Below the pieces are notes generated by a model. The model was not told where the DNA came from and did no database searches. It saw nothing but the letters and a program-made list of their open reading frames with translations. This document shows, piece after piece, positions 40,950 to 49,998 of a stretch of 64,000 bases of DNA (position 1 is its first letter; every line of letters begins with the position of its first letter). Origin of the DNA: Arthrobacter sp. AK04. Lineage in GTDB: Bacteria; Actinomycetota; Actinomycetes; Actinomycetales; Micrococcaceae. The DNA is taken from positions 19,501 to 83,500 of the forward strand of contig NZ_JAJOMC010000015.1 of the NCBI RefSeq assembly GCF_021129155.1. Direction: 5' to 3'. The position numbers and the translations under genes are program-made.

Positions 40950-43580
40950 CTACCGTTTGCCCTGGTGTTCGTCCAGGATCCGGGCGCAGCGGATGAAGCC
41001 AAGGTGGGAGTAGGCCTGCGGGTGGTTCCCCAGGTGGGTTTCCGTGCCGGGGTCGTACTCCTCCGGCAGCAGCCCGGTAGGCCCGAAGAGGTTTACCAGC
41101 TGGTCGAAGAGGTCCCAGGCCTCCTCGATCCGGCCCGTGGCAACGTACGCCTCTATCAGCCAGGTGGTGCAGATGTGGAAGCCGCCCTCCAGCCCCGGCA
41201 GGCCGTCGTCGTACCGGTACCTGAATACGGTGGGACCCACACGAAGTTCCCGCTCCACGGCGGTGACGGTGTCCAGGAACCGCTGGTCTGTGACGTCAAG
41301 CAGGCCGGAGAGCCCGATGTGCAGGACGGCGGCGTCCAGGTCCGGGCTGTCATAGGCCACCGTGTAGGACTTTGCGGACTCGTCCCAGCCTTCCCGCAGG
41401 ACTTCGTCCCTGAGGGTGGCGGCCACCGGCGCCCAGGCTGCCCCGGGAGTCCGTCCGTGGCGGGACGCCGTGCGGAGTGCCCGGTCGAGGGTGACCCAGC
41501 ACATCACTTTCGTGTAGATGTGGTGCCGCGGGGCCCGCCGGGCCTCCCAGATGCCATGGTCGGGTTCGTGCCAGCGGGCCAGGACGGCTGAGGCCATCTG
41601 GATCATCAGTTCCCAATGGTCCTCGGCCAGTGCCCCTTCCCGTTCGCTCAGGCTATGGATCAGCTCGGCAATGGGACCAAAGACGTCCAGCTGGACCTGG
41701 TGGTCAGCGGCGTTTCCGATCCTCACCGGGCGGGAGCCGGCATACCCGGGCAGGCTGTCGATGACGGCTTCAGTGGAGAGCGGCGCACCCGTCACCGAAT
41801 ACAGGGGATGCAGCCATTCGGGACCGGGGGCATGTTCAAGGATCCGTCCCAGCCAGGCCAGGAAGCCGGTTGCCTCGCCGGTGGAGCCCAGGTCCACCAG
41901 CGCATTGACGGTCATGGAGCCGTCCCGCAGCCAGCAATAGCGGTAATCCCAGTTCCTCGTCCCTCCGATCCCTTCGGGCAGGGAGGTGGTGGGTGCCGCC
42001 AGGACCGCGCCGGTGGGCTCGTGCACCAGGGCGCGCAGCACCAGGGCAGACCGCCGGACCAGGGAAGGCTTGACGCCCGGCAGCGCGAGGCCCTGCACCC
42101 ATTGCCGCGAGTGGAGCGCCACCGCGGAGCGCCTCTCCGCCTCATTTTCGGGGACCGCGGGCCGGTGTTCCGTGTCGCCGCAGCGCAGGTTGAGCACCAC
42201 CGGGCCGTCCTGCAGGTTGACGGCGGCGGTGGCCGTGGCATGGCGCCCGTCCGAGGTGATGCTGAAGGTGACGCCGGGCGCGAGCAGGATGAAGGGCTCC
42301 GAGGTGCCCATGACGTGCAGTTCATCGCCGCGGGCCTCCATGCTGAACGGGGCGTTGGCGTAGTCCGGGCGCGGGGCGAAGGTTATCCTGGCCGCCCCGT
42401 TGCCGGAGAGCACCCGGACCAGGCTGGTGATGCCGTCCGGGGCGGGCTCCAGGTAATCAGTTACCGTCACGTCCGCCCACCGGGTTTCAACGATCATGGT
42501 GCTGTCCACGTAACGCTGCCCCAGCACCTGCGAGGCCTTGACCGGCTCCACCGAGAAGTGGCCCGCGGCGTCACCGCCCAGGATGTGCGCGAACAGCGAC
42601 CCGGAGTCCGGCAGCGGGTGGCTCATCCAGCAGATCTTCGCGTCCGGCGTCACGAGGGCAGTGGAGGTTCCATTGCCGATCAGGCTGTGCCGTTCCAGGC
42701 CCACGGCGTCCTCGCCGAACAGCCAGGCACGGCGCAGCTCGAACAGGATTGCCAGCACCCGGGCGAACGATTCCGGGTCGCGGAGCCGGTAGGAGGCGGA
42801 GCTCTCCCCCGGGCCCACCCGCAGCCCCATGTCCGGGCCGCGCAACGTGGCCATGGCGAGTTCATCGCTGTCAGCGTCGCCCGCATACATGGCCGCACTG
42901 GCTCCCAGCCGGGACCGCAGGCTTTCCAGGGCCTCCGCCTTTGACGGTTCGACGACGGACAGGTCCAGCACGGAGCCGTCCACAATGAAGTGCAGCCCGT
43001 AGGTGCGCGCCACCTCTCGTGCTGTGTCCGTCACTGCCGCCACGATGTCCGGCGCCGCGGGCCGGGTGTGCACCGAAACGGCTACGGGTTTGCGTTCTAT
43101 CCAGATGCCCTTCTGGAACCCCACGGCCTCGTTGAGCGCGGCATGGACTTTTTGCAGGACGGACTCGGTGGCAAGGGTCTGCTGGTGCGCGAACCCCATG
43201 TCGAACTCGGCGCCGTGCGAGCCCACCAGGTGCACCTCCGCCGGCAGGCGCGATACTGCGGCAAGGTCACGCAGGGAACGGCCGGAGATGACAGCCGCGT
43301 GGGTGTTGGGCAGCGCCGCCAGGGCACGCAGCGCGATGGCGGCGCTGCCCAGCGGGAGCGTCTCCGTGGAAATCCCCTCGGCGTCGCACAGGGTTCCGCC
43401 GTAATTGCAGGCCACCAGCAGCCCCGGCACCCGGGCCAGCACCTTCAGTTCCGCAAGGAGCGCAGGCGTGAGCCCTTCGTCGGCGGCGTCCGACTGGACG
43501 AATGCCCGGAGCATGCCCAGGGGAAGGGACCTGGTGAGCAGTGCGGAATCCGCGACGCTTTGGTTCAACGGCGTTGGCAT
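40950..43580 (-). CDS. GH15 glucoamylase/trehalase fused to a degenerate OtsB-like domain
   Basis: An 876-residue fusion. Residues 30-270 resemble trehalose-6-phosphate phosphatase: SGRSLRDL, GSHGAEFD and the late motif GDADSDELAM are present, but the nucleophile motif DxDGT reads N59-Y60-G61-G62-T63, so both catalytic aspartates are missing. Residues 290-876 are a GH15 domain with LIGNGTSTALVTPDAKICW, GGTRNWDYRYCWLRDGS, KVMCWVTLDRAL and the C-terminal EEYDP (E840, E841), where the catalytic acids lie. Actinobacterial GH15 proteins include trehalases. The start at 43580 has AAAGGGG 9 nt upstream. I infer an active trehalase or glucoamylase with an inactive phosphatase domain. Confidence 0.88.
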   Translation of the reverse strand: MPTPLNQSVADSALLTRSLPLGMLRAFVQSDAADEGLTPALLAELKVLARVPGLLVACNYGGTLCDAEGISTETLPLGSAAIALRALAALPNTHAAVISGRSLRDLAAVSRLPAEVHLVGSHGAEFDMGFAHQQTLATESVLQKVHAALNEAVGFQKGIWIERKPVAVSVHTRPAAPDIVAAVTDTAREVARTYGLHFIVDGSVLDLSVVEPSKAEALESLRSRLGASAAMYAGDADSDELAMATLRGPDMGLRVGPGESSASYRLRDPESFARVLAILFELRRAWLFGEDAVGLERHSLIGNGTSTALVTPDAKICWMSHPLPDSGSLFAHILGGDAAGHFSVEPVKASQVLGQRYVDSTMIVETRWADVTVTDYLEPAPDGITSLVRVLSGNGAARITFAPRPDYANAPFSMEARGDELHVMGTSEPFILLAPGVTFSITSDGRHATATAAVNLQDGPVVLNLRCGDTEHRPAVPENEAERRSAVALHSRQWVQGLALPGVKPSLVRRSALVLRALVHEPTGAVLAAPTTSLPEGIGGTRNWDYRYCWLRDGSMTVNALVDLGSTGEATGFLAWLGRILEHAPGPEWLHPLYSVTGAPLSTEAVIDSLPGYAGSRPVRIGNAADHQVQLDVFGPIAELIHSLSEREGALAEDHWELMIQMASAVLARWHEPDHGIWEARRAPRHHIYTKVMCWVTLDRALRTASRHGRTPGAAWAPVAATLRDEVLREGWDESAKSYTVAYDSPDLDAAVLHIGLSGLLDVTDQRFLDTVTAVERELRVGPTVFRYRYDDGLPGLEGGFHICTTWLIEAYVATGRIEEAWDLFDQLVNLFGPTGLLPEEYDPGTETHLGNHPQAYSHLGFIRCARILDEHQGKR

Positions 43581-43898
43581 CCATGTACCCCTTTGAGGCA
43601 GGACCGGGCCGGGACTACAGCCGCTGGATCTCCTGCGGGCTACCGGATGGTGCCCCTCCCCGGGGTTCACGGAACTCCGGAGGGGGCACTCCCATGGTCA
43701 GCCTCCGGGGTTTCCCCCGAAAGTCCCCTGTATTGCGTATGTGTAAAAGTCCGGCAGCACGGTTCCCGCTGTGTCCGCGCCCGTGTCATGCGCGGCAGCG
43801 TTTTGGACCATGACGGCGGCGCCCGCCTCATGGGACCGGGGAACCCGCCGTCGTGCTTTCCGAAAAGGGTGCCAGGCGTGACGCCCGGACCCCGGCAC
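43581..43898. other. 318-bp non-coding gap with two hairpins
   Basis: No credible gene lies here. GTGCCCCTCC (43650-43659) and GGAGGGGGCAC (43679-43689) can form a stem, as can GGTGCC and GGCACC at 43868-43899 with a nested GGCGT-G-ACGCC, the latter running into the stop codon of the LLM gene and possibly ending its transcript. The rest holds the promoter of the GH15 fusion gene, without a clear box. Confidence 0.5.
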
Positions 43899-44918
43899 CT
43901 AGACCCGCGCGAGCCCCGCGGCTTCAGCCAGGAGCTCCACAGACCGCAACCGGGCGTCCGTGCCGGTGCTCTGGTGCGCCACAATCAGTTCGTCGGCGTC
44001 GGCGTGCCGGCCGAAACTGTCCAGGTAATCCATCACCACGTCAGGCGTGCCCACCGCGGAGTAGGTCATCATCTGCGAGACGTGCTGGCCCTGCTGCGAA
44101 TCGAGGATCATGTCCGCCTCGTCGTCGGTGAACTCGCGGCCGCCGCCGAAGAACAGCGACACCCGGGCACGCTTGGTGGCCTGCATCATGGCCTGCGCTT
44201 CGGAGGCCGAATCCGCAGCAATGACGTTCACGCCGGCGATGACGTGCGGGGCATCCAGCTGCGCCGAGGGCTTGAACTCCCGGCGGTAGAGGGCCACGGC
44301 ATCCTGCAGGGCGTTGGGGGCGAAGTGGGAGGCAAACGCGTACGGCAGCCCCAGCTGGGCGGCCAGGCGTGCGCCGAACAGGGACGAGCCCAGGATGTAG
44401 AGCGGCACGTTCGTGCCCTTGCCCGGGGTGGCTTCCACGCCCTGGATGCGGGTGGGCCCGGTGAGGTAGCCCTGCAGTTCCAGCACGTCCTGCGGGAAAC
44501 TGTCCGCGGACATCGGGTCCCGCCGCAACGCACGCATGGTGTTCTGGTCACTGCCCGGCGCGCGGCCCAGGCCAAGGTCGATGCGGCCCGGGTGAAGGGT
44601 TTCCAGGGTGCCGAACTGCTCGGCGATGGTCAGCGGTGAGTGGTTGGGCAGCATCACGCCGCCGGCGCCGAGCCGGATGCTCTCGGTATGGGCGGCAACG
44701 TGGGCAATCAGCACGCTTGTGGCGGAGGAGGCGATGGAGGACATGTTGTGGTGCTCGGCGTACCAGACGCGGCGGTAGCCCAGCTTTTCCGCACTCTGTG
44801 CCATGGCCACGCTGCCCGCGAAGCTCTCCGCCGCCGTCTGGCCCTTGCCGATGGTTGCCAGGTCAAGGATGGAGAGGGGGAGAGTCACGTCGGGTGCCGG
44901 CCTTTCAAAGCTGTTCAT
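43899..44918 (-). CDS. LLM-class flavin-dependent oxidoreductase
   Basis: A 339-residue luciferase-like protein with a TIM barrel. Diagnostic parts are [12 protein letters not shown] at the start, [59 protein letters not shown], matching the MsnO8/alkanal-monooxygenase-like group. Such enzymes use reduced FMN and oxygen on varied substrates. It begins with ATG at 44918; no reductase partner is nearby. Substrate unknown. Confidence 0.88.
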   Translation of the reverse strand: MNSFERPAPDVTLPLSILDLATIGKGQTAAESFAGSVAMAQSAEKLGYRRVWYAEHHNMSSIASSATSVLIAHVAAHTESIRLGAGGVMLPNHSPLTIAEQFGTLETLHPGRIDLGLGRAPGSDQNTMRALRRDPMSADSFPQDVLELQGYLTGPTRIQGVEATPGKGTNVPLYILGSSLFGARLAAQLGLPYAFASHFAPNALQDAVALYRREFKPSAQLDAPHVIAGVNVIAADSASEAQAMMQATKRARVSLFFGGGREFTDDEADMILDSQQGQHVSQMMTYSAVGTPDVVMDYLDSFGRHADADELIVAHQSTGTDARLRSVELLAEAAGLARV

Positions 44919-45030
44919 GGGATTCCGGCCCGCCGGATCACAGCAGGCACTTGAGGCATAACGACGGCGGGGGCCGGCTTATTTCAGGGCGTCCAGGAAT
45001 ACTCAGCAAACTTATGATGTTGCCGCCCCT

Positions 45031-45903
45031 ATGAGCCTAAATACGTCGAACCAGTTGGAACTGTCCGCAACGATTGAGCTGAAGGACCTGGGAACCGTGC
45101 ACCGGCTTGGGTTTGGTGCCATGCGCATCGTGGGTGACGGCGTGTGGGGCGAGCCTGCTGACCGGCACGCCGCGATCCAGGTGGTGCGCCGCGCCGTCGA
45201 ACTCGGGGTGGACTTCATCGACACGGCGGACTCCTACGGCCCCAACATCAGCGAGGAAATCCTGGCCGAGGCCCTGCACCCGTACAAGGACGGGCTGAAG
45301 ATCGCCACGAAGGTGGGCTTCACCCGCACCGGACCCAACCAGTGGATTCCCGTGGGCCGCCCCGAGTACCTGCGCCAGCAGACCGAGCTGAGCCTGCGCA
45401 AGCTCAAGGTGGACACCCTGGACCTGCTGCAGCTCCACCGGATCGACCCCAAGGTGGACGCCGAGGAACAGTTCGGCGTGCTGCGCGAGCTCCAGGACGA
45501 GGGCAAGGTCAAGGCCCTGGGGCTCTCGCAGGTCAGTGTGGAGGAGCTCGAGGCCGCCGGAAAGCACTTCGCCGTGTCCACGGTCCAGAACCGGTACAAC
45601 CTGACGGACCGCAGCTCCGAGGACGTCCTGCGCTACTCGGAGGAAAACGGCATCGGATTCATTCCATGGGCCCCCATTTCCGCCGGCGAACTTGCCCGGC
45701 CGGGCGGGCCGCTGGACGAAGCCGCCAAGCGGCTTGGGGCCACCACCTCCCAGGTGGCCCTGGCGTGGTTGCTGCGCCGCTCTCCCGTGATGATGCCGAT
45801 TCCCGGCACCGGGTCCGTCAAGCACATGGAAGAAAACCTGGCCGCGGCCAATGTCACGTTGGACGAGGACACCTACGCTGAACTTGAAGCCGCGGCCGGA
45901 TAA
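45031..45903 (+). CDS. aldo/keto reductase
   Basis: A 290-residue NADPH-dependent oxidoreductase with the AKR barrel: [18 protein letters not shown] holds the catalytic Asp and Tyr, IATKVGFTR the Lys and LQLHRIDPK the His of the tetrad; [11 protein letters not shown] and [16 protein letters not shown] line the cofactor site. No Shine-Dalgarno is visible before the ATG at 45031; TATGAT ends 12 nt upstream, so the leader may be only about 5 nt. Substrate unknown. It is 54 bp from the DJ-1-type gene on the same strand, and the two may be a detoxification pair for reactive aldehydes. Confidence 0.9.
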   Translation: MSLNTSNQLELSATIELKDLGTVHRLGFGAMRIVGDGVWGEPADRHAAIQVVRRAVELGVDFIDTADSYGPNISEEILAEALHPYKDGLKIATKVGFTRTGPNQWIPVGRPEYLRQQTELSLRKLKVDTLDLLQLHRIDPKVDAEEQFGVLRELQDEGKVKALGLSQVSVEELEAAGKHFAVSTVQNRYNLTDRSSEDVLRYSEENGIGFIPWAPISAGELARPGGPLDEAAKRLGATTSQVALAWLLRRSPVMMPIPGTGSVKHMEENLAAANVTLDEDTYAELEAAAG

Positions 45904-45957
45904 CCGGCCCCTCAAGAAGCAGCCCGGAAGACAGTTAACAACGACAGGAGCAACACC

Positions 45958-46656
45958 ATGGCAAACATTCTGATGGTTGTATCAGCAGCCGATTCCCTCA
46001 CCATGAAGGACGGCAGCGAACACCCCACCGGTTTCTGGGCCGAGGAGCTGGTGGTGGCGCACCAGACCCTGCTCGACGCCGGCCATACCGTCCACCTCGC
46101 CACCCCCGGCGGGGCTAAACCCACAGTGGACCAGGTCAGCCTGGCTGCGGAATCCGCCGGCGGCGAGGACCGCGCTGAAGGCTTCCGGGACTACCTGGCG
46201 TCCATCGGCGGCGAGCTCTCGAACCCGCTGGTGCTTGCCGACGTCGACCCTTCCGCCTATGACGCCGTGGTGATGCCCGGCGGGCACGGACCCATGGCCG
46301 ACCTGTACAAGGACGCCGACCTGGGCCGGCTGCTGGCGGCGGCGGACAAAGCGGGCAAGGTCATTGCCCCCTTCTGCCACGGTCCCGCCGGGCTGCTCAG
46401 CGCAACGGACGACGACGGCACGTTCGTTTTCGCCGGACGGCGCCTCACCGTGTTCACCAACGAGGAAGAGCTGGGCGGCGGCACGGGCGAGAACACCCCG
46501 TGGCTGGTGGAGGACGCGCTGAAGGAGAAAGGCGCTGTGATCGAGAACGGGGCTGCCTGGACCTCGAACGTGGTCCGGGACGGCAACCTCATTACTGGCC
46601 AGAACCCGCAGTCCAGCGAGGACGTCGCCAAGGAAGTCATTAAGGCACTGGGCTGA
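45958..46656 (+). CDS. DJ-1/PfpI (type 1 glutamine amidotransferase-like) protein
   Basis: A 232-residue protein of the DJ-1/PfpI superfamily, closest to Hsp31-like members. The nucleophile elbow is FCHGPAGLL with the conserved Cys; the acidic residue in PTGFWAEEL and YDAVVMPGGHGPM are the other landmarks. Relatives act on methylglyoxal or as chaperones. GACAGGAGC lies before the ATG. It ends at a strong hairpin shared with the convergent coiled-coil gene. Confidence 0.88.
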   Translation: MANILMVVSAADSLTMKDGSEHPTGFWAEELVVAHQTLLDAGHTVHLATPGGAKPTVDQVSLAAESAGGEDRAEGFRDYLASIGGELSNPLVLADVDPSAYDAVVMPGGHGPMADLYKDADLGRLLAAADKAGKVIAPFCHGPAGLLSATDDDGTFVFAGRRLTVFTNEEELGGGTGENTPWLVEDALKEKGAVIENGAAWTSNVVRDGNLITGQNPQSSEDVAKEVIKALG

Positions 46657-46681
46657 TTCTGGCCACACGCTGCATACACGA

Positions 46682-46710
46682 AGGGGCCAGGTCATGATGA
46701 CCTGGCCCCT
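46682..46710. terminator. palindromic terminator between convergent genes
   Basis: AGGGGCCAGGTCAT and ATGACCTGGCCCCT pair almost perfectly around one base. The 65-bp gap between the stops of the DJ-1-type and coiled-coil genes is nearly filled by it. No T tract follows on either strand, so efficiency is uncertain. Confidence 0.65.
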
Positions 46711-46721
46711 CTGCTGTCCTA

Positions 46722-49058
46722 TCAGACGGCGCAGCCTCCGAGCGCGATCGTTCCGTCGATGACGTTAATCTTTACCTGAACCGCACCAAGCTGGGCCTGG
46801 ACGCCTGTGACCACTGCCCGCTGCTCGGTGATGGCGTCCTTGTTCTGCTTCTTTTGGGCCTCCAGCGCACGCAGCGTTGCCTGGGCGTCGGTGACCTGCT
46901 TGTCCAGGGCGGTCAGCTGCAACTGCAGTGACGCCAGGTTTGCCTCGACGGCGCTGATCTCGCCGTTCAGCTTGCTAAGCTGATCCGCCAGTGGCGCCAC
47001 CCGCTCCTGCAGGGAAACGATCTCAGCCTCCTTGGCCGTGATCCTGGCGTTAGCGGCGGTGATTTGCACGGCCAGGCTCTCCGCCAGTGTGTTCAGCGAA
47101 GCAACCTCGGCTTCCTTTGCCGCGGCGGCCTTGTTGGCGTCATCCAGGGCTGTCTGGAGCACGGAAAGTTCGTCCTGCAGCGCCCGGATCTCGGACTCCT
47201 TGCCGTCAACTGCAGTGTCCGCCGCCGCAAGGTCGTCCTGGGCCTGGGCCAACTCCAGGTTCCTTGTGGCCAGGACCGCTTCCTGGTCGGCGATGGCCTG
47301 CTGGACGTTCTGCGCGGCGGACTCCAGCCCCGGGAGGGCAGCCTCGAGGTCCGTCACCACTTTCTGCTGCGCCGCAACTTCGGCTGCTGCATCCGCTGCC
47401 GCCTGCTCAAGCACGGCGCGCTGCTCCTCCAGAAGCAACAGGTCTGCCTGCTCGGCACTGACCGCCGAATCCGCCTTCTTGAGCGCGTCCTCAAGGTCGG
47501 AAACCTGGGCCTCAAGGTCGGCAATGTCAGATTCTTTTGCCGTGACGCCGGCATTGGCCGCCGTCAATGCCGCCTGGAGCGGTGCAACATTCTGCTGCAA
47601 CGTGCTGCTTTCCTGCTGCCTGGCGGCCAGTTGGGCATTCAACGTGTTGATCTGGGTGTTGAGCGCCGCCAAGTCACCCTGCAGGCCCGAGATTTGGGCT
47701 GCTTTGTCGGTAATCTGCTGGTCCACCAACGCCAGCTCGGCCTGCTTGCTTTGGCGCAGGTCCAGCAAAATCTTTTTCTCGTCCGTGTTACCCCGAATAG
47801 CACTGATTTGCTGCGTTATTTCTTTAAATTCCGCGTCAAGCGCGGTTGCTTGGCCCTCGAGCACCGTGAGCTCCTCCTGGGCCTTGCTGATCTCCGCCCG
47901 CTTTGCCGTGATGGCAGCGCCGGTGGCCGAAACCTGGCCCTGCAGGGCGCTGATTTCAGCGGCGACCGCAGCGATCATCTCGTCGTTTGCCGTCATTGCA
48001 GCGGCCGCTTCTGCCGCCTCTTGCTGGAGTGTGGCCAGCTCGACCTGCGCCGCTGCAATCGCGGCGTTCTTGGCATCGAGTGCTGCTTTCGCATCTGCGG
48101 CGGCGGACTCCAGCGCCGTCATCTCGCCCTGGGCAGTAGCGATCTGGGTTGCTTTGTCAGTAACAGCCGCGTCCGCTTCCTCTGCTTGGGCTTCCCTGCC
48201 GGCAAGCGCCTCCTGGGCGTTTGCAACCAGAACCGTCTGCGCCTTCAGCGCCTCATCTGCGGTGGTACCGGCGGCCACCATCGTGGCGAGTTGCGTCTCA
48301 GCTTCAGCCACAGCCGCCTCCGCTGAGGTGACGGCATCAGCAGCCTGCCCTGCCTGGATAGCCAGTTCTGCCAGGTCGCCTTGCGCCTGCCCGATCTCGG
48401 CGTCCTTGCCGGCCACGGCGTCCGTTGCGTCAGCCGCTGCCTGCTGCAGCGTTTCAAGTTCACCCAGCGCCACGGCAATGGCTGCATTGTTGGCATCCTG
48501 GTCTGCTGCCAACAATGCAACCTCGCCCTTCAACACCTCCGACGCTGCCAGGGCTGCTGCAAGGTCTGCCTCAAGCGGCGCCAGCCTGCTGGCAGCGTCC
48601 GCATGCTGCCCCTGCAGCACGGCGAGCACCTCCTCCCCATCGGCAATGGCGGAGTTTGTTTCGCCCACTTTCAATTTCAGTGCTGAAAGAGCGGAGTCCA
48701 CATCGGCGAATTCCTTATCCAGCTGCTGCCCTTGCGCATCAAGGGCCGCCAGCGTTTTGTCCATGGCCCCGATTTCCGCTGCCAGAACCGCCTCCTGGCT
48801 CTGGAGCTTTTCCTTCTCCGCCTGGAGCCTTGCGATGGCATCAGCATTCCTCTTGGACGCTGCCTTCAGCAGGTTCTCCTGGACGCCGCCCCGGTGCGCC
48901 TGCTGGTTCACCACGCCGTTGCAGATTGAGGAATTGGACGTTGTTCCTGCTGCGGCAGCCGGCTGGATCAGCACAAGGCTGCTGGTAAGCAGACCCGGCA
49001 GGACGACGGCGGCCGCGAGCCGGCGCGAAAGGACAGACTTGGACGGGGAAGTGCGCAT
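46722..49058 (-). CDS. secreted protein built almost wholly of coiled coil
   Basis: A 778-residue protein. Residues 1-37 are a signal peptide (SRRLAAAVVLPGLLTSSLVL, cleavage near AAAA-GTT). From about residue 60 to 765 it is continuous heptad-type sequence rich in Ala, Leu, Glu, Gln and Asp, with recurring blocks of roughly 35-45 residues such as EIGQAQGDLAELA, QIATAQGEMTALE, EISKAQEELTVLE and EIRALQDELSVLQ. Only two cysteines frame the mature protein: Cys46 near the N-terminus (SSICNG) and Cys776, three residues from the end. It has no membrane anchor, sortase motif or known domain. AGGAG is 6 nt before the ATG at 49058. I infer an extended extracellular rod that may dimerise or attach by disulfides; SMC-like or peptidoglycan-hydrolase-activator proteins are weaker alternatives. 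It is divergent from the TetR gene. Confidence 0.85.
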   Translation of the reverse strand: MRTSPSKSVLSRRLAAAVVLPGLLTSSLVLIQPAAAAGTTSNSSICNGVVNQQAHRGGVQENLLKAASKRNADAIARLQAEKEKLQSQEAVLAAEIGAMDKTLAALDAQGQQLDKEFADVDSALSALKLKVGETNSAIADGEEVLAVLQGQHADAASRLAPLEADLAAALAASEVLKGEVALLAADQDANNAAIAVALGELETLQQAAADATDAVAGKDAEIGQAQGDLAELAIQAGQAADAVTSAEAAVAEAETQLATMVAAGTTADEALKAQTVLVANAQEALAGREAQAEEADAAVTDKATQIATAQGEMTALESAAADAKAALDAKNAAIAAAQVELATLQQEAAEAAAAMTANDEMIAAVAAEISALQGQVSATGAAITAKRAEISKAQEELTVLEGQATALDAEFKEITQQISAIRGNTDEKKILLDLRQSKQAELALVDQQITDKAAQISGLQGDLAALNTQINTLNAQLAARQQESSTLQQNVAPLQAALTAANAGVTAKESDIADLEAQVSDLEDALKKADSAVSAEQADLLLLEEQRAVLEQAAADAAAEVAAQQKVVTDLEAALPGLESAAQNVQQAIADQEAVLATRNLELAQAQDDLAAADTAVDGKESEIRALQDELSVLQTALDDANKAAAAKEAEVASLNTLAESLAVQITAANARITAKEAEIVSLQERVAPLADQLSKLNGEISAVEANLASLQLQLTALDKQVTDAQATLRALEAQKKQNKDAITEQRAVVTGVQAQLGAVQVKINVIDGTIALGGCAV

Positions 49059-49267
49059 GAAAGCTCCTGTTGAGACCATCGGGCGGCCCACTCTGGCCGC
49101 TGCCTGGACTAACCGTAGGTGGCGGCAGGGCGGAGCACACGCGTACTCCCCCACCCGTCTTTCCGCCTGAGTACTCGTTTTCCCAGGCCGGCCGAAACCG
49201 GCACTACTTGGTGTACCTGGCCCGGCGGGATCCTCTGCATAAAGTGCGCTCACGGCCGGTTTGGCAA

Positions 49268-49273
49268 TAGTCT
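49268..49273 (+). promoter_or_regulatory. -10 box of the tetR gene (leaderless type)
   Basis: TAGTCT ends 6 nt before the TetR ATG at 49280, with no Shine-Dalgarno in between. The same TAGTCT-N6-ATG arrangement occurs before the KhtT-like gene at 20773. Confidence 0.55.
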
Positions 49274-49279
49274 GGCCAG

Positions 49280-49876
49280 ATGGGGACCAGTGCCGTGAAC
49301 TCCGGCGAACAGATTGACCGGCAGTCGCGCATTCTCGAGGCGGCGCTCGACCTGCTGTCGCGGCACGGCATCTCGGGCGTCAGCATGCGGGCCGTGGCCC
49401 GTGAAGCCGGCGTCGCACTGGGCCTCGTCAACTACTACTACGACGACAAGATGAGCCTGATCCGGGCCGCCCTGCGCAGCGTGGATGAACATGACCTGGC
49501 CCTGGTGGCGCCTGACCCGTCGTCGGCCCCGGACGAACAGCTCCGCAAAGCCCTGCGGCGGGTTGCCGGCGCAGACCTGCTGACCACCCGGTACCTGTCC
49601 CTGCGCCTTCACCTTTGGGCCCTCGCGCAGGCCCACGAGGATTTTGCCCACATCAATGCCGCGGCCTTCGACCGGTACCTCGATGGGCTCGCAGCACTGG
49701 TCTCCAACGCCAACCCGGGGCTGCCTCCGGAAGAATGCAAGGAACGTGCTGCCGACATCGTCGTTGTGCAGAACGGCATGTGGCTGACGGCACTCCTGGG
49801 GGTGGACAACGCAGCGATCCGAAGGGGGATCGCCCGCACCGAGCAGATTGCGTTTGCCCCGCCGCGGAACACGTAG
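49280..49876 (+). CDS. TetR-family regulator, BetI-like
   Basis: A 198-residue repressor with an N-terminal TetR HTH (QSRILEAALDLLSRHGISGVSMRAVAREAGV then LGLVNYYYDDKMSLI). BetI proteins have the same size and a similar HTH; BetI represses choline oxidation genes until choline binds. It is directly upstream of betB and betA and close to three palindromes, so it is the probable regulator. The LYYYxDK-type end of the HTH supports the family. It is transcribed from a leaderless-type promoter. Confidence 0.85.
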   Translation: MGTSAVNSGEQIDRQSRILEAALDLLSRHGISGVSMRAVAREAGVALGLVNYYYDDKMSLIRAALRSVDEHDLALVAPDPSSAPDEQLRKALRRVAGADLLTTRYLSLRLHLWALAQAHEDFAHINAAAFDRYLDGLAALVSNANPGLPPEECKERAADIVVVQNGMWLTALLGVDNAAIRRGIARTEQIAFAPPRNT

Positions 49877-49900
49877 CTCCCCGGCACCCGCTAAGCAGTA

Positions 49901-49954
49901 ACCGTGAACTTTCACGGTGAACACCTCGCAACTTCACATTGAACATCTGTTCAA
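49901..49954. promoter_or_regulatory. two palindromes upstream of betB
   Basis: ACCGTGAA-CT-TTCACGGT (49901-49918) is a perfect dyad of 8-bp arms, and TTGAAC-ATCT-GTTCAA (49939-49954) one of 6-bp arms. The second is almost identical in layout to the site over the betB -35 box. They probably bind the BetI-like repressor or a second regulator. Confidence 0.7.
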
Positions 49955-49962
49955 GAAATCTA

Positions 49963-49991
49963 TTGAACGTCCGTTCAACCTCGGCTACTGT
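49963..49991 (+). promoter_or_regulatory. betB promoter overlapped by a BetI-type operator
   Basis: TTGAAC (49963-49968) and TACTGT (49986-49991) are -35 and -10 boxes 17 bp apart. The -35 is the left arm of TTGAAC-GTCC-GTTCAA (49963-49978), so a bound repressor would block RNA polymerase. The -10 ends 7 nt before the betB ATG, so transcription should begin at the start codon. Confidence 0.75.
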
Positions 49992-49998
49992 CCTCCGT

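Noticed and set aside
40950..43580. Frameshift or pseudogene in the OtsB-GH15 fusion because catalytic residues are missing.
   Set aside because: The frame is intact over 876 codons and the rest of the HAD motifs and all GH15 motifs are kept, so it is a substitution rather than decay of the gene.
47032..49170. Plus-strand 712-codon open frame opposite the coiled-coil gene.
   Set aside because: Its Ser/Ala/Cys-rich repeats mirror the coiled-coil repeats on the minus strand; no start signal or known domain supports it, while the minus-strand protein has a signal peptide and AGGAG.
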